Positions 1 through 11,013 of a stretch of DNA of 64,000 nucleotides are shown in pieces. A program made the position numbers and the translations under genes. The DNA is taken from positions 26,562,764 to 26,626,763 of the forward strand of contig NC_135789.1 in the NCBI RefSeq assembly GCF_051106095.1, in the 5' to 3' direction. The stretch comes from Pogona vitticeps (lineage: Eukaryota > Chordata > Lepidosauria > Squamata > Agamidae). Within the stretch, counting starts at the first letter, position 1. Every line of letters begins with the position of its first letter. The notes under the pieces were generated by a model. The model made no database searches, was not told the DNA's origin, and saw only the letters and a program-made list of their open reading frames with translations.

Positions 1-160
1 AGACTTGGGACTTGATACCAAAGAATCAGACTTGGACTTGGGACTTGGTGCCAAAGACTCAGACTTGGACTTGGTGCCAAAGACCTGGACGCAGACTTGG
101 GACTTGGTACCGAAGACTCGGACTTGGACTTGAGATGCGGACCCAAAGACCGGCCAATAT
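1..160 (+). repeat. GACTTGG-type repeat, copy 1 (cut by window edge)
   Basis: Degenerate tandem array of about four to five units of roughly 27-33 bp. Each unit is built from the words GACTTGG, GACTTGGTGCCAAAGACTC and close variants. The right edge fades through GGACCCAAAGACC into CCAATATCCCTGG, matching the end of the copy at 41.4-41.65 kb (GCCAACCTCCCTGG). The first base is already inside the array, so the head of this copy must lie outside the window. Confidence 0.75.
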
Positions 161-1577
161 CCCTGGTGTTGCCTATGGCAGCCTGAGGCATGTGCAACCC
201 AGCTAATGGAAAGATCAGGGTATTGCCAGACAATGTTGCCATGTACAGCTTGCTTTTATAACCCCTTCTAATTTCAAAATTGTTTGTGGCAGAGCATGTC
301 TCGAACTTCCTTCAGGACATAACACGAAGCCAGCTTCTTGATTCTGGCCGGGGCTGCTGACAAATCTCTATAATTTAATAGAACGAAGGCCACCCTTCTT
401 CTCTTTACGGTTTGTTTTCACTCGCGATACAGAGCTGCCTTTTCTCCGGCCATATTTCTTACGAAGGCGGCAGCTGGCCTTCGAACTGGGGGGGGGGGAG
501 CCGTAATCCCATTTTACAAACTGAAGCTGCCTGTTGAAACAGATGAATTTTTTAAAAAGAGGATTTTAGACGCTGGAGCGTCGCCCACGATTAAAAGGCC
601 CAGAGGCCGTTCCACCCTGCCTGATGAACAGAACCATAAGATGAAGCGCTGATTTGGCATGACATTCGGGCACTGTCTAAATCAAAGCCAAAGAACATCG
701 ATTATGGGCCAGTGGGGAAGCCTCTCTTTGGCCGTCCAGGTACGGCTTGGCTCCTGCTTGTTCTGGGCGGTTTCCTCGGTGCCCAAACCTTTCCTTCGCA
801 TCCATCAGAAACCTGCCACTTTAATTGGGACAGGCCAAATCAACAGGAGTGCCAACAGTTGAGTTGATTTCCAGCCATGCAACTGAAGCCCAGGATTTTT
901 GTTATGGTAGAACAAGCAGCCAGGAATGAACTGCCACCACCTCGATATTAAAAACAAAACCCTCTTTTCCTTGTTAAATTTCTTGCCTTCTGCTGACCGG
1001 CCGCAACAGCGTGTTAAGGGCTTGAAGGACATTTGCACGAAAAAACGAATTTTGAATTTTGAACTCACTTCGCCTGGTGGGGCTTCCTATTTGTTTTTCC
1101 TTCCGTGATTTCCACCCCCGCGCTGATCCTCTTGCTGTGTTTTAGTGTGTTTGTTTCTGTGCCACAGACACACACCAGACAACCTGCTGTTGTGTTAATT
1201 AAAACCTGCGCGTGTTGGATGCAAACAGCTCGAACATTTGTCTGTTGGAGAGGAGGGGGGTTGCAAATGGGATCAAGAAGGAATGGGGAGCAGTTGAAAA
1301 GCAACAATAATTGTGCTTTATGGTTATCTTGCAGCTTTTCCTAAGGATACCTCATGGCCATCTGGTCACAGAGCAATCTGCCAACTCTTTAAAGTCAATA
1401 CAACCACACGCTGCTGAAACTAAACAGTGCCTTCTCTCTCTGCCTGCACAGAGATTATTGGTCTACTTATCTCCAGACCAAGTACCTTTTAGAGTTCCAA
1501 CCTATGGAATTCTGGGATTCGTAGTTTTAGAAGTGTGTCCCTCTTTGATGACTGAGAGAGCGGACTTGTCCACAAAA
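161..1577. other. Unique sequence, no gene seen
   Basis: No exon-like frame, known transposon or RNA gene was recognised. There is a G-run near 489-499. A short piece at about 1498-1530 (CTATGGAATTCTGGGATTCG) resembles the GGAATCCTGG/TTTGTAGTTT motif of the small repeat near 29.9 kb. The remainder looks like ordinary single-copy intergenic DNA. Confidence 0.5.
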
Positions 1578-1796
1578 GGTAAAGGTAAAGGTTCCCCTTG
1601 ACAATTTTTGTCCAGTCGTGTTCGACTCTAGGGGGCGGTGCTCAACCCCGTTTCCAAGCCATAGAGCCAGCATTTGTCTGAAGACAGTTTCCGTGGTCAC
1701 GTGGCCAGTGCGACTTAGACACGGAACACTGTTACCTTCCCACCGAGGTGGTCCCTATTTATCTACTTACATTTGCATGCTTTCGAACAAAAGCTC
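1578..1796 (-). mobile_element. Sauria SINE, 3' part, antisense
   Basis: On the plus strand it opens with AAAGGTAAAGGTAAAGGTTCC and continues through 'TCCAGTCGTGTTCGACTCTAGG', 'GTCACGTGGCC' and 'CATTTGCATGCTTTCGAAC'. This is the reverse complement of the squamate Sauria SINE 3' half, whose end is CTGGACCTAATGG...CCTTTACCTTT. The tRNA-like head is not seen, so the copy is 5'-truncated. The family is known to be squamate-specific and to share a tail with BovB LINEs, which are also present here. Confidence 0.85.
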
Positions 1797-1802
1797 AGGC
1801 TA

Positions 1803-2045
1803 AAATACAATAGCCCCCCTTATCCACATGATCAGTATCCACAGATTCACTTATCCATGGTCTTAAACTATTAAAAGAAAAATCCCCAAAATAGGTATGT
1901 CTAATGATGACGTTATCAGAGCTGGCCACTGGAAGGAGACAGAGACTATGGTATGCATAGCGTTTGCTAACGCAATATATTTCTATGATGCCACAAATGT
2001 ATACCAAGCAAAAATGTTCAAGTACTGTTAGGTTATTTTTCAACA
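1803..2045 (+). mobile_element. Tigger/pogo-like DNA transposon relic
   Basis: Starts near AATAGCCCCCCTTATCCACA and runs through TATCCACAGATTCACTTATC and TATTAAAAGAAAAATCCCC. The same opening recurs at 15.85 kb. The interior (GAGCTGGCCACTGGAAGGAG, ACTATGGTATGCATAG) recurs in reverse at 55.0-55.3 kb, whose end reads GAGAGTCCTACTG. A terminal repeat of type CAGTAGGACCCCTTATCC is typical of Tigger-like non-autonomous elements. The right boundary is uncertain. Confidence 0.5.
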
Positions 2046-2325
2046 TGTTATACAGTAAACATTCTTAAGATTTTTTTCCATGAATAAATGAATATATTTT
2101 TTTCAACTGTTGGAGCACACAAGTTCATATACATATGTATACGAAGCCGGAATCCATTCATGACCTGTGTGGTTTTTTTTATACTCCCCCTTGATCCACT
2201 GTGTGGGTAAACTCTCAGAAATATCAACAAGGGCCACCCGTGTAACCGGCTAGAGGTCCCCATGTGATAGTACAAGGGTTTGTCTGTATTACTGTATTTA
2301 CTGGGACCCAACAATGCTACTCACA

Positions 2326-3150
2326 TTGAATCGTAGGATCACAGAATGACTTAGTTGGAAGGGGCCTCTTAAGGCCATCAAGTCCAACCCCCTTGTCCAA
2401 GGCAGAAATCCAAGTCAAAGTAAATCTGACAGATCGTTGTCCAGTTTTCTCTTGAATGCCTCCAGCGTTGGAGCGCTCATCACCTCCCAAGGCTTCCATT
2501 GTCCTACTGCTCTAACAGTTGAGAAGTTTTTCTTGATGTTCGGCCTGAATCTGGCTTCCTCTAACTTGATCCCATTGTTATGTGCTCTGCCCTCTGGGAT
2601 GATCGAGAGCAGATCCTGCCCTTCCTCTGTAGGACTACCTTTCAAGTCTTTGAAAAGTGCTCCTTTATCTCCCCTCCATCTTCTTTTCTCGAGGCTAAAC
2701 ATGCCGATCATTTTCAGTCTTTCCTTCCAGGGCTTGGTTTCCAGCCCCCTGATTATCCTTCTTGCCCTCCTCTGAACATGTGACGATTTCTCAGCATCCT
2801 TCTTTGAAGCACGGCGTCCAGAACTGGACACAACCGTCCTCAAGACGAGATCTAACTGGTGCTGAATAGAGGGGGGACTGGTGCCTCATGGGATTTCAAG
2901 ACTAGACTTCTGTTAATGCATCCTAAAATTACATTTGCCTTTTTTGCAGCCACGTCACATCCCTCCTAACATGGAACTGATCGTATTTCCTCTGGCAAGG
3001 AGGAAACGGCCATTGTCCTGCGGTCAGTTTCCTTTGTGTCTTTTTAATTACAGAAACCAATTTGAAATGAAACCCAGGGAGCCTATTTTTCCCCACTCTA
3101 ATAAAATCCATGGTGTTGTTCTCCTCCATTATCATGAACATTGAGATGAT
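2326..3150 (-). mobile_element. CR1 LINE, 3' part of ORF2 and 3' end
   Basis: The minus strand carries an open stretch (2415-2843) ending in the characteristic CR1 ORF2 tail, with recognisable pieces [40 protein letters not shown] and PTLEAFKRKLDNDLSDLL. The 3' end lies at about 2326, where the plus strand reads GGATCACAGAATGACTTAGTTGG, the reverse of the CR1 terminal repeat region. The outer left part near 2850-3150 (TGTTAATGCATCCTAAAATT, then AGCCACGTCACATCCCTCC) is the usual upstream reverse-transcriptase C-terminal region, more decayed. It is a dead 5'-truncated LINE. Confidence 0.88.
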
Positions 3151-3509
3151 TGTCTGATTATCTTTGAGATTTTATTATTCTGCCTTTTCCTCCTGGGTCA
3201 CTTCTGAGTTTCTCTGATTCAGAAGGGTTCTCCCTTGGCGCTTACTCAGCCATTGTCTTAAAACTGTGAAAATTGGGAACCGTCTCTCAGCACGTGTCAA
3301 CACCCAGAATTATTACCCTGGAACAAGCCGTATGAGGAGGTCCAGAGAGACTTTTGTGCCTGCTAAAGTTTAAAAAGCAACAACAAAATTTTAAGCAAAC
3401 AAAAGAATTTAACAGAACTGGCTGATAGTTTAAAAAGAGACAAACAACCCCATGCATCTACACCTTTTGGTCCATGCAAGAAAGCAGAAACCGCTGTCTT
3501 TTGACACTA

Positions 3510-3913
3510 CAGTGGTGCCTCACATTACGATGTTAATTCGTTCCAGCGAAATCGCTGTAGAACGAAAACATCGTAATGCGAAAACAAAAAGCCCATTGAA
3601 ACACATTGAAACCCCTTCAATGCGTTCCAATGGGCTGGAAACTCACAGTCCAGTGAAGATCCTCCATAGGGCGGCCATTTTTGGTGGCTGTCTTGCGAGG
3701 AATCCATCCCAGAAAACAGCAGAGAGCCATTTTATTTACCCGGCGGCCATTTTGAAACCGCCGATCAGCTGTAGAAAAATCATCGTTTTGTGAAGACTCG
3801 GTTCCCGAAGCAGGGAACCGATCATCGCAAAGCGAAACAAGCCCATTTAGATCATCGTCGTCGAAATGCGGTTTTGTCGTAATGCGGGGCAATCATAATG
3901 CGAAGCACCACTG
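3510..3913. mobile_element. TA-MITE (Tc1/mariner or Tigger type), CATTACG subfamily
   Basis: Terminal inverted repeats CAGTGGTGCCTCACATTACG and the matching CGAAGCACCACTG end are flanked on both sides by TA (3508-3509 and 3914-3915), the target duplication of the Tc1/mariner superfamily. It has no transposase frame. A central imperfect hairpin spans about 3591-3635. It is one of seven CAGTGGTGCC elements in the window, from four internal subfamilies. Confidence 0.85.
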
Positions 3914-4046
3914 TATTTGTGTTATTCACATTATTGCAATTTTGCTTGATTTGCATCAAATCATGCTTCGCTTTCATCCGTTGCAATTTCCCCTTTCCTC
4001 ATCCTTATGAATGAGGAGGAGACAAGCTCAGATTGACATCTTAGAC

Positions 4047-4186
4047 CAGCTGTTTCCAACCTCGGGTCTCCAGATGCTCATGAACTAAAAGTCCCAGAAG
4101 CCTTCACCACGAGCTGTGCTACCCAAGATTTCTAGGAGTTGTAGTCCAAAAACATCTGGAGACCCAAGGTTGGGAAAAGATGGCTG
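4047..4186. mobile_element. hAT-type palindromic MITE, copy 1 (decayed)
   Basis: An almost entirely palindromic 140-bp element: CAGCTGTTTCCAACCTCGGG at the left and CCCAAGGTTGGGAAAAGATG-type sequence at the right. The interior carries CCCAGAAGCCTTCACCACGA and AGGAGTTGTAGTCC. The flanking octamers TCTTAGAC (4039-4046) and TCTCAAAC (4187-4194) agree at six of eight bases, as expected of an old hAT 8-bp target duplication. It is the same family as 9712-9841. Confidence 0.8.
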
Positions 4187-4522
4187 TCTCAAACAAGGAG
4201 ACACTCTCCGATGGGCAGTTTGTCCAGGAGAGTTCACCTAAGGTTTAAACATTTACTCTCTTTCTTTTATGGTCTATCATACCATCAACTTTCATGTGCA
4301 TCCATGTAAAGATTTGGTTTTCCCCATCCTGGTCCACAGTAGCGCTGGCGATCTGAATTTACCACTCAGATCTAGAGCAGGACCTGGGACCAATCAGAGA
4401 GCATCCCAAAATGTTGAGCAAGCTCCTGAATTACATAAATCTGGGGATTTGAGGATAGTCTAAGTAGCAACTTTCTATGGGGTGCTTCCTACCTGCCCCT
4501 TTTGCCTAGAAGCCATCATCGT

Positions 4523-4651
4523 AGCACTGCAGAGCTCAAAGGGATCCTCCAGATCATCCAGTCCAGCCCCTGTCCAGGAGGCATAGAGGGGAATCGAACT
4601 CCCAACCTCTGGCTTCCCAGACAGATGTCTAAACCAATGAGCTATCCAGCA
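4523..4651 (-). mobile_element. tRNA-derived SINE, family 1, antisense
   Basis: The minus strand reads as a tRNA-like head (GCTGGATAGCTCATTGGTTT) with box-B-like GGTTGGGAGTTCGATTCCCC, then TGCCTCCTGGACAGGGGCTGGA and a GATGATCTGGAGGATCC tail. Box A and box B spacing fits a Pol III promoter. No intact tRNA fold is claimed. It is a short version with a CR1-like ending (GGACTGGATGATC...). Confidence 0.75.
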
Positions 4652-5021
4652 GTTGTTGCAGGTGGAAGCTGAGACCTCCCATCTGAAGATTAAGGGCTCT
4701 GCCCTGGAGCTCTCTGCCTCTCCCTTGGAGAAGAGACCTTAGATCTCTTGGGCTGATTAATCTCCTGTGTTTTAATGATGAATCTGCTCCATTTATCACT
4801 CCTTTGAACATTCAATTAGCCAGTATGGCGAGACAATTAGGTAACAAATTAGGATAAATTAAGCTTGCTAACATGCTGGCTTTCAGGTTGCATACCAAAG
4901 CCCGTCCCGGTCACTGTAATGTCAAGTGATTTTACAGGCCAAAATTATCTTTAAAAAACAGCCGGAATTGTTTGCTAGCTTGTCACACAAGCTGTGCAGG
5001 CTCAGCGTGTAAAGATATATA

Positions 5022-5251
5022 AGCTGGCTGGAGAGGGTTTAGGTCTCCGGCTTTGGAGCCAGAGGTTGCGAGTTCGATTCTCCGTGTCTCCTGGGATTAG
5101 AGCCAGTCTGAGTGGTCTTGGGTAAGCGGCACAGACTCAGGTGACCGTCAGAAGAAGGGAAGGATAAGCCACCTCTGAGTACTCCTTGCCTGGAGATCCC
5201 TAGAAAAGGTCCTCATAAATCAGAATTGAGCCGATGGGTGGCTTTCATGAT
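5022..5251 (+). mobile_element. tRNA-derived SINE, family 1
   Basis: Opens with GCTGGCTGGAGAGGGTTTAG, then TCTCCGGCTTTGGAGCCAGAGG and box-B-like GAGTTCGATTCTCC. It continues through 'GCCAGTCTGAGTGGTCTTGG' and 'CTCTGAGTACTCCTTGCCTGG' to 'CAGAATTGAGCCGATGGGTGG'. The same long body occurs at 34.2 and 51.4-52.3 kb. Confidence 0.78.
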
Positions 5252-6543
5252 CGAAACCATGCTTGTGGCTTCTTTTCCATCCACTCCTAGCATCCTCTCA
5301 TGTGCTCAGTGTAGGAAATTTGGCAGCCACTGATCCCAGGACACCAGCTGGAGACTCTACTTGGGGACAGAACCTGGGCCATGAATTTTGGAAGACTCCA
5401 AATTCCAGAATCCCTCAGCAACACCATCAGGACTCTTGAGCATCAATTCAGCTCGTTTTCTTTCCAAGAGAGAATGCCTTCAAAAGCTCCTTTGATGCAC
5501 TTCCCCTTGCATTTTCACAGCAGATCTTGTCGCTTTGACATATCTAGCCCCAGATCCAAAATAAAATCCATGTCTCATGAAACCTCTGTTGAAATGGCTC
5601 TCGTGGGCAGCTACCACCAGTGAGATCCATAAACAGTCTAGGCTGGTGGCAGACCATAAGGTTTTAAATAGTCTACTCTGATCCTGAGTGCGTGTCATGT
5701 TCAACCAGATCCACTCAGCATGTCCAAATATCACTCGTATATTGTTATAACCACTTTCTATAATGGCTGATAGGACTCTTGCTGAACCAGAATCGAGGAG
5801 TCAGAGAGATATAGACAGCTGTAGTATATAATAAAGCTGCTTAGTGGGTATCTTAAATAGTTATTGATTTCACTAAGTCATTTTTCAAAAAAAAGGTACA
5901 GCCTGGAGATCTCACAATTGAACGAAGAGCAGAAGGTTGTTGGAAACGGACTCCATTAATGCTCCGTGTCCTATAACCAGCTCGATTCAATTTTCGTCAG
6001 AACCTACAAAGGATGGGTTGCGATGATAAAAACCCTGGCTTGCAAAGTGAAACATCTCTGAAGGAGGAGTAGGTGATACCTTTAATCAACCATTAAGAAT
6101 ATGGTCTACGACAAATAGCGAGCTTTGGGTGATAAACTGTCTTCTTCGAGGCTGTGCATCAAATTCTTGCGGGCCGTTCCAAACCGATGTGCTGTTTTTA
6201 ATGCCCCAAAATCACACGGCTGATGGTGTAGAAGCCACGGTTTCGCTTCTTAGATGGCAATAGCTAGGGCATGCATGTGGGTTTCAATCTCTTCTTCAAC
6301 TAGCAATCTGGAATTTATGGCCCATCTCTTAAAACAGAGGACAGTCACAGGCAACTGGGGGGGGGGGAGGGGTCTCCTTCCTCCTTTCTGCCTTTTTGAA
6401 ACTCAAAGAGTTTCTCTTTCACTGGGGAAGGGGAAACTGCCCAGTTAACATGGCCTGTCACTAACAGAGTTGAGATTAGGAAATTAGTGAAACCACCAGG
6501 AACAGTTAATTTAAGCCAAATCAAAGCCAAATAAATAGTTTTA
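5252..6543. other. Unique sequence, no gene seen
   Basis: No recognised repeat and no frame with coding character. The longest frames are under 90 codons and have no family signature. A G-run lies at 6358-6367. Confidence 0.5.
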
Positions 6544-6969
6544 CAGTGGTGCCTCGCTAGACAGTTACCCCGCATGACAGGGTTTTTTTGCTAGACATTG
6601 GCTTTTTGCGACCGCTGTAGCAATTTGCAAAACAGTGATTCCTATGGGGGAATTTCACTGGACAATGTTTGGTCCCTGCTTCGCAAACCAATTTTCGCTA
6701 GACGACGATTTTGACAGCTCCCTCCGTGCTCGCAAACAGGTTTTCGGGACCTAAGCTTCACAAGACAGCAATTTAAACAGCTGATCGGCAGTTCGCAAAG
6801 TGGCTTTCCTATGGTCAATCTTCACTAGACAACGACGATTCTTCCCCATTGAAATGCTTTAAACAGGTTTCAATGCATTCCAATGGGGAAATGCTTTTCG
6901 CTAGACAATGATTTCACTAAACAGCAATTTCAGTGGAATGGATTGTCATCGTCTAGTGAGGCACCACTG
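6544..6969 (-). mobile_element. TA-MITE, CTAGAC subfamily
   Basis: TIRs CAGTGGTGCCTCGCTAGAC and GTCTAGTGAGGCACCACTG. TA precedes the left end, while the right end abuts the unit at 6970-7276 instead of a clean TA. The interior is dense in CGCTAGACAATG-like words on both strands. A central hairpin lies at about 6842-6890. Orientation is set relative to the copy at 44268. Confidence 0.85.
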
Positions 6970-7276
6970 CACTTGGTGGATGCTCTCTTTAGCACACAGT
7001 GCTGTTTGTTTGATGTCAAAAGTCCATGATGGCCGAGAACCCACATCGGTCTTCTGTTGATGCCCTCTTCAGCCACTCTATGGTGTCTTACTCTTCCTGA
7101 TTTTTTCCTATCTGATTTTTCCTGTCTGCCTGGGCTGATAGGAACTGTACTCAGCTCAACCTTTAGGGGCCAGATTGAGGAATGCTGGTTTATGTATTGC
7201 CTACGAGGTAAGACCCTCCCTACCCCCATACACGACCAAGAGGAGGCCTAACAATTTAATTAATTGCTGTACATAT
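6970..7276 (-). repeat. Unit X attached to a TA-MITE, copy A
   Basis: About 307 bp directly abutting the MITE. It recurs in opposite orientation at 17418-17734, again abutting a MITE of the same subfamily. The junction (TTGGTGGATGC next to CAGTGGTGCC) is the same in both, so MITE plus X moved or was duplicated as one block. Both copies keep a 99-codon open frame across the junction, but the frame carries no recognised domain and I do not call it a gene. Confidence 0.7.
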
Positions 7277-7815
7277 AAGGATTGAGTTGACTGGTTGCAT
7301 TAATTACACTGGGTGTACTGTACTCTGGCAGAGCTGTTCTACATGCTCTGCATCTCAATCTGTAGGGTTCACATGAATGTCATTAAGGTTGACCAACCAT
7401 TCCTAAATAAAGGTCAATTAAGCTGACCGATGTGGAGCATGCCTTCCTTATTACAATGACTGGAAGTTCTCCCTGGTTTCTGAATGCTGGTGGTTCCTGA
7501 TACATCCAAGATCTGTCCATCTGCAAGGCTCAGACGGCTTGCTCCTACTCATTAATTGGGTCCTCCTTTTAACGAACCTGCCTGAGCTTGAAATGAAGCC
7601 AGAGAAGGCTCATTCTAAGCCTCTCCCTTCCCACTTTTTTTGGACAAGGGCAATGAGCAATTCCATTCCAAAGGCTGTTGGTAGGACAGCTGGTAAGGAC
7701 CAGATCTTCTCTTTCTGTTCCAGATCCATTACGTCAATCCGTCTGTGGATGAGTTGACATGCCAGGTGCGTCATGCAGATGGTCTTCAGAAGCTACCCAT
7801 GCCACCTTCAGGAGC

Positions 7816-7816
<1 letters not shown>
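7277..7816. other. Unique sequence, no gene seen
   Basis: Nothing recognised. It is ordinary AT-moderate intergenic DNA between unit X and a CA microsatellite. Confidence 0.45.

Positions 7817-7861
<45 letters not shown>
7817..7861. repeat. (CA)n microsatellite
   Basis: Uninterrupted AC dinucleotides for about 44 bp. Open frames across it (TH or VC repeats) are artefacts. Confidence 0.97.
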
Positions 7862-7865
<4 letters not shown>

Positions 7866-9362
7866 GGACAGTCTACAGCCATAACTGTCCATGTATGGCT
7901 TAAGGCTCTTAAGATGGCAAAGAAATTGGAAGAAACAATCCTTGGTTGTCATTCAGAAAATACAAGCTGTCTACCCAAGCTAGACCGTTCTAGCAAAAGC
8001 TTGTGCTTTGGTTCCTGATTCTGCTTTCCTTTGATACCTGGTTCCATAATTATTCATGAGATGCTCTGTGATTGTTGTGCCGATTGCTCAAAGAAAACTG
8101 GCAACCCCTAGATATTCTTAACCAACAGGTGAACGTATTGCATAAGAAAGTAAGAAAAAGCAGAAATGTTATGATTTAACAAGCCTCGGCGTACATCTGG
8201 GAACATGCCTGCACCTCTACTGAGGCCAGGGACCGCCCGCTGAATAGCTTGACAATCAGCCCAGCCCAGAAAGCCCCTCCCATACAAATGACAGGCAGCA
8301 TGCGAGGTTGTTAAAACTCCAGCAGAGGAGAAGGTATGGAGGGGGGACGTCGCCACATTCAGCTTTGCATGAAGACATAGAAGTCCTCCTGAGAGTTTTG
8401 TAGGAGACACCGCGGAAAATTGTGTTAACCATTGATGCTTCCAGCCTTCATCTGCCTCTTTGGAAGGGGAGTGTGAGGTTACCAGCAGGGCAGTCCCGTT
8501 AAATCCATCCTCTTCCATGTTAAAGAAGGAACTTGCAGAAAATGAACCCAACTGCACCGCATCACATTAAATCTGTCTCTCTCTCTCTTTTTCTCTTTTA
8601 ATCTTTTGGCAAGACTGTTATTAATTTCACTCTGAGCCCCAGGATAAACCTGCCTGCTGTCATTTTTTAAAATTCCCGTGCCCGGTAGTTGGAACTTTGC
8701 AGGCTCAGCGGAGATGACCACGCCGTACAAATTGCCGCTCTGAAAAAAAAAAGCCCGGCTGCTTTGGGGAATGACAAGCATTGATTTCCGATCTCTTTCC
8801 AAAATGACTCTATCATCTGGAGTCAAGTCAAACAATTTGCTTCGAGTTCACACTTCAGAATGCAGAGCCTCTGATCGCCGTGACAAGTAGATTGGAAGCC
8901 TCCGGGAGATATTTAATTAGAAAAAGGAATGGAGAAAAGGTGATGGTAACTCAACACCTACTTAATGCAACCATGCAGTTGAAAAGGCTGGCCTCCCAGT
9001 ATCAGTCCCACGATTCGCCAAGGCTATGTTCTCTTCTACTGCTTTCAAAATCTGATCTCACCTTTTTCCTTTTCTCCTGTTCATTTTTCCCTTGGCAGAG
9101 TGTGAATTACCTCTAACTACACAGCAGAAAGTGCAGAGAGCGGAGCAGAACTGGCTTCAGGTCTCCCCATAGATTACCCCTTATGGTCTCATCAACTGGC
9201 ATTTACAGTCTCAATAGCTCACGGTGAGACATTGTTAAGAGAAAGAATAAATGGTTTTCACTTGCAGTTGAGCAGATCAAAAACAGCGTACTATAGAAAA
9301 AATGTTTGGTTATGCAGACAGGACTTAGCTGGCTGCATGACTGCAGGACATGACTTGTTAGT
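7862..9362. other. Unique sequence, possible non-coding conserved DNA
   Basis: No transposon recognised over about 1.5 kb, which is long for this window. A CT-rich tract lies at 8575-8606. There is no convincing exon: the longest frames have no family motif and no consistent splice sites. Confidence 0.4.
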
Positions 9363-9508
9363 GCTCCAACACTGGAGGTGTTCAAGAGAAAATTGGACCA
9401 CCCTCTGTCAGATCTGCTTTGACTTGTATTCCTGCATTGAGCAGGGGGTTGGACTTGATGGTCTCATAGGTCCCTTCCAACTCTGTTATCCTATGATTCT
9501 CATCTATG
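9363..9508 (+). mobile_element. CR1 LINE 3' end fragment
   Basis: Shows the CR1 terminal block: CACTGGAGGTGTTCAAGAGA, then CTCTGTCAGATCTGCTTTGA and TTGGACTTGATGGTCTCATA, closing with TCCCTTCCAACTCTGTTATC and TATGATTCTC. It is severely 5'-truncated. Confidence 0.85.
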
Positions 9509-9711
9509 AATACTGAAAGCAAAAAGTGGGGGAAAGACTCAAGTAGAGAGGCGGGCCTCTCTTCAAAATCACAGGAAGAGAGGGAGCAATTGGTTACTGT
9601 TGGACTGATTGACAGTCCCCCCAGCCAACAAAGGTTCCTCCCAGCCAGACCCTCTTGAAAGCAGCACATGATGGTTGCTAAAACTCAGGTTAAGGCTGCT
9701 CTCCTATAAAC

Positions 9712-9841
9712 CAGTGGTCCCCAACCTTGGGCCTCCAGATGTTCTTGGACTTCCAGAAATCCTGGCCAGAACAGCTGATGGTGAAGGCTTCTGGGAGTTG
9801 TAGTCCAAGAACATCTGGAGGCCCAAGGTTGGGGACCACTG
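9712..9841. mobile_element. hAT-type palindromic MITE, copy 2 (well preserved)
   Basis: 130 bp with TIRs CAGTGGTCCCCAACCTTGGG / CCCAAGGTTGGGGACCACTG and a perfect 8-bp target duplication CTATAAAC (9704-9711 and 9842-9849), diagnostic of hAT-superfamily mobilisation. Nearly the whole element folds on itself. Positions 9791-9806 (CTGGGAGTTGTAGTCC) are the exact reverse complement of the 16-bp GGACTACAACTCCCAG core in the CASTOR2 promoter. Confidence 0.93.
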
Positions 9842-10207
9842 CTATAAACAATAACCTCTAGATAAATTATCTGGGTTGGAAAACTGCTCAGCCTTGCTTT
9901 TTACATGCCTCCAAATTCTGGAACATTGTTTTAGAGTTTTAAACAATGTGCGCCAATGCAAGTTAAAAGTAACATTGCACGTTATCAAATAGACTCACAG
10001 CTGTTGGGAGAAAGGGTCTCCCACATTGTGTGTTTTAGAATAAAAGTAAAAAAGAATAAAATGCACATTCAGCAGCACTGCAGTAGTGGCAAACCCCCTG
10101 AATGCACTAGAGAAATTTGCATCTTGTTTTCCAGCAGACTAGTCCTCACTGAAGGTATCCACACCTGGAAAAAAGGTTGATACAAGAGGGCAATCTAGAA
10201 AGGATAC

Positions 10208-10739
10208 TGTGACAAACCCAGACCTACTGGGATATGTCACACAGTTACACTAAGCTGCCACCAACCATTCCCTATAAGAAGTCACACAGACCAGGGATGG
10301 ATTTTTAAACAATAAAAAGAATAAGGTTTATTTAAATACACACAGGGAAAAATAAACAATCAGGTGAATAGGATAAAGTAACGTGGCTTATCCTCACTCA
10401 TACAAGCATACAGTTTGGTTCACCCAGAACCCTTAACTTGAAGCACAGACCCTGAACCTATCAGTTCTGGCTAACCAACAGACACCTGAACCTATCAGGT
10501 TGGTACTCTGACACACAGAAGTACCCTGTCTGACACACAGACTCCCACAACAGCTTCTTCTTCCCAGCTGCTGCTTCGTCACACCCCAGTGTCTCTCAGC
10601 ATCTCTCTCTCACCACACAGGCATCACATATTTATACAGTACAGCCCCTCCTCCTGATGTCCCGCCTTCCACTCCCCATAGGATGGAACTTTCCCTCCAA
10701 ACCCATGACAGACAGGTAACATCAGTGCTGTATGTAACA
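10208..10739 (-). repeat. LTR (3' LTR in element orientation)
   Basis: Begins TGTGACAAACCCAGACC and ends CTGTATGTAACA. No difference from the partner at 15248-15779 was found on line-by-line reading. Confidence 0.96.
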
Positions 10740-11013
10740 CCTCCCCTCTTTATAAGTTGTTTTGTAGGGGGAAAGCTAAGGTGCTTTTCACCAAAAAAAC
10801 AACCTGTATAAAATACACAACAACAGTTATACATACCATATTATACTTACTCATACTTACACTCTAAGTTAAACCATAGCAATTATGCATTTAAACATTT
10901 ACCATATACATTACATCAATTTACCTTTATTCATACAAACCAAATTCAAAACCAGGTACATTTAACTTTTTGTCATCATTATATACACATAGTCCATGTT
11001 CTTTTCGCCGTCT

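Noticed and set aside
6930-7229. 99-codon frame, nearly the same at 17475-17774 on the other strand
   Set aside because: The similarity comes from the X-MITE duplication. It runs across a MITE TIR, has no domain, and residue changes between copies look unconstrained.
10610-10834. Small frames in the LTR region and an env-like gene
   Set aside because: No envelope-type frame or membrane pattern between the Gag-Pol frame and either LTR; the small frames are shadows.
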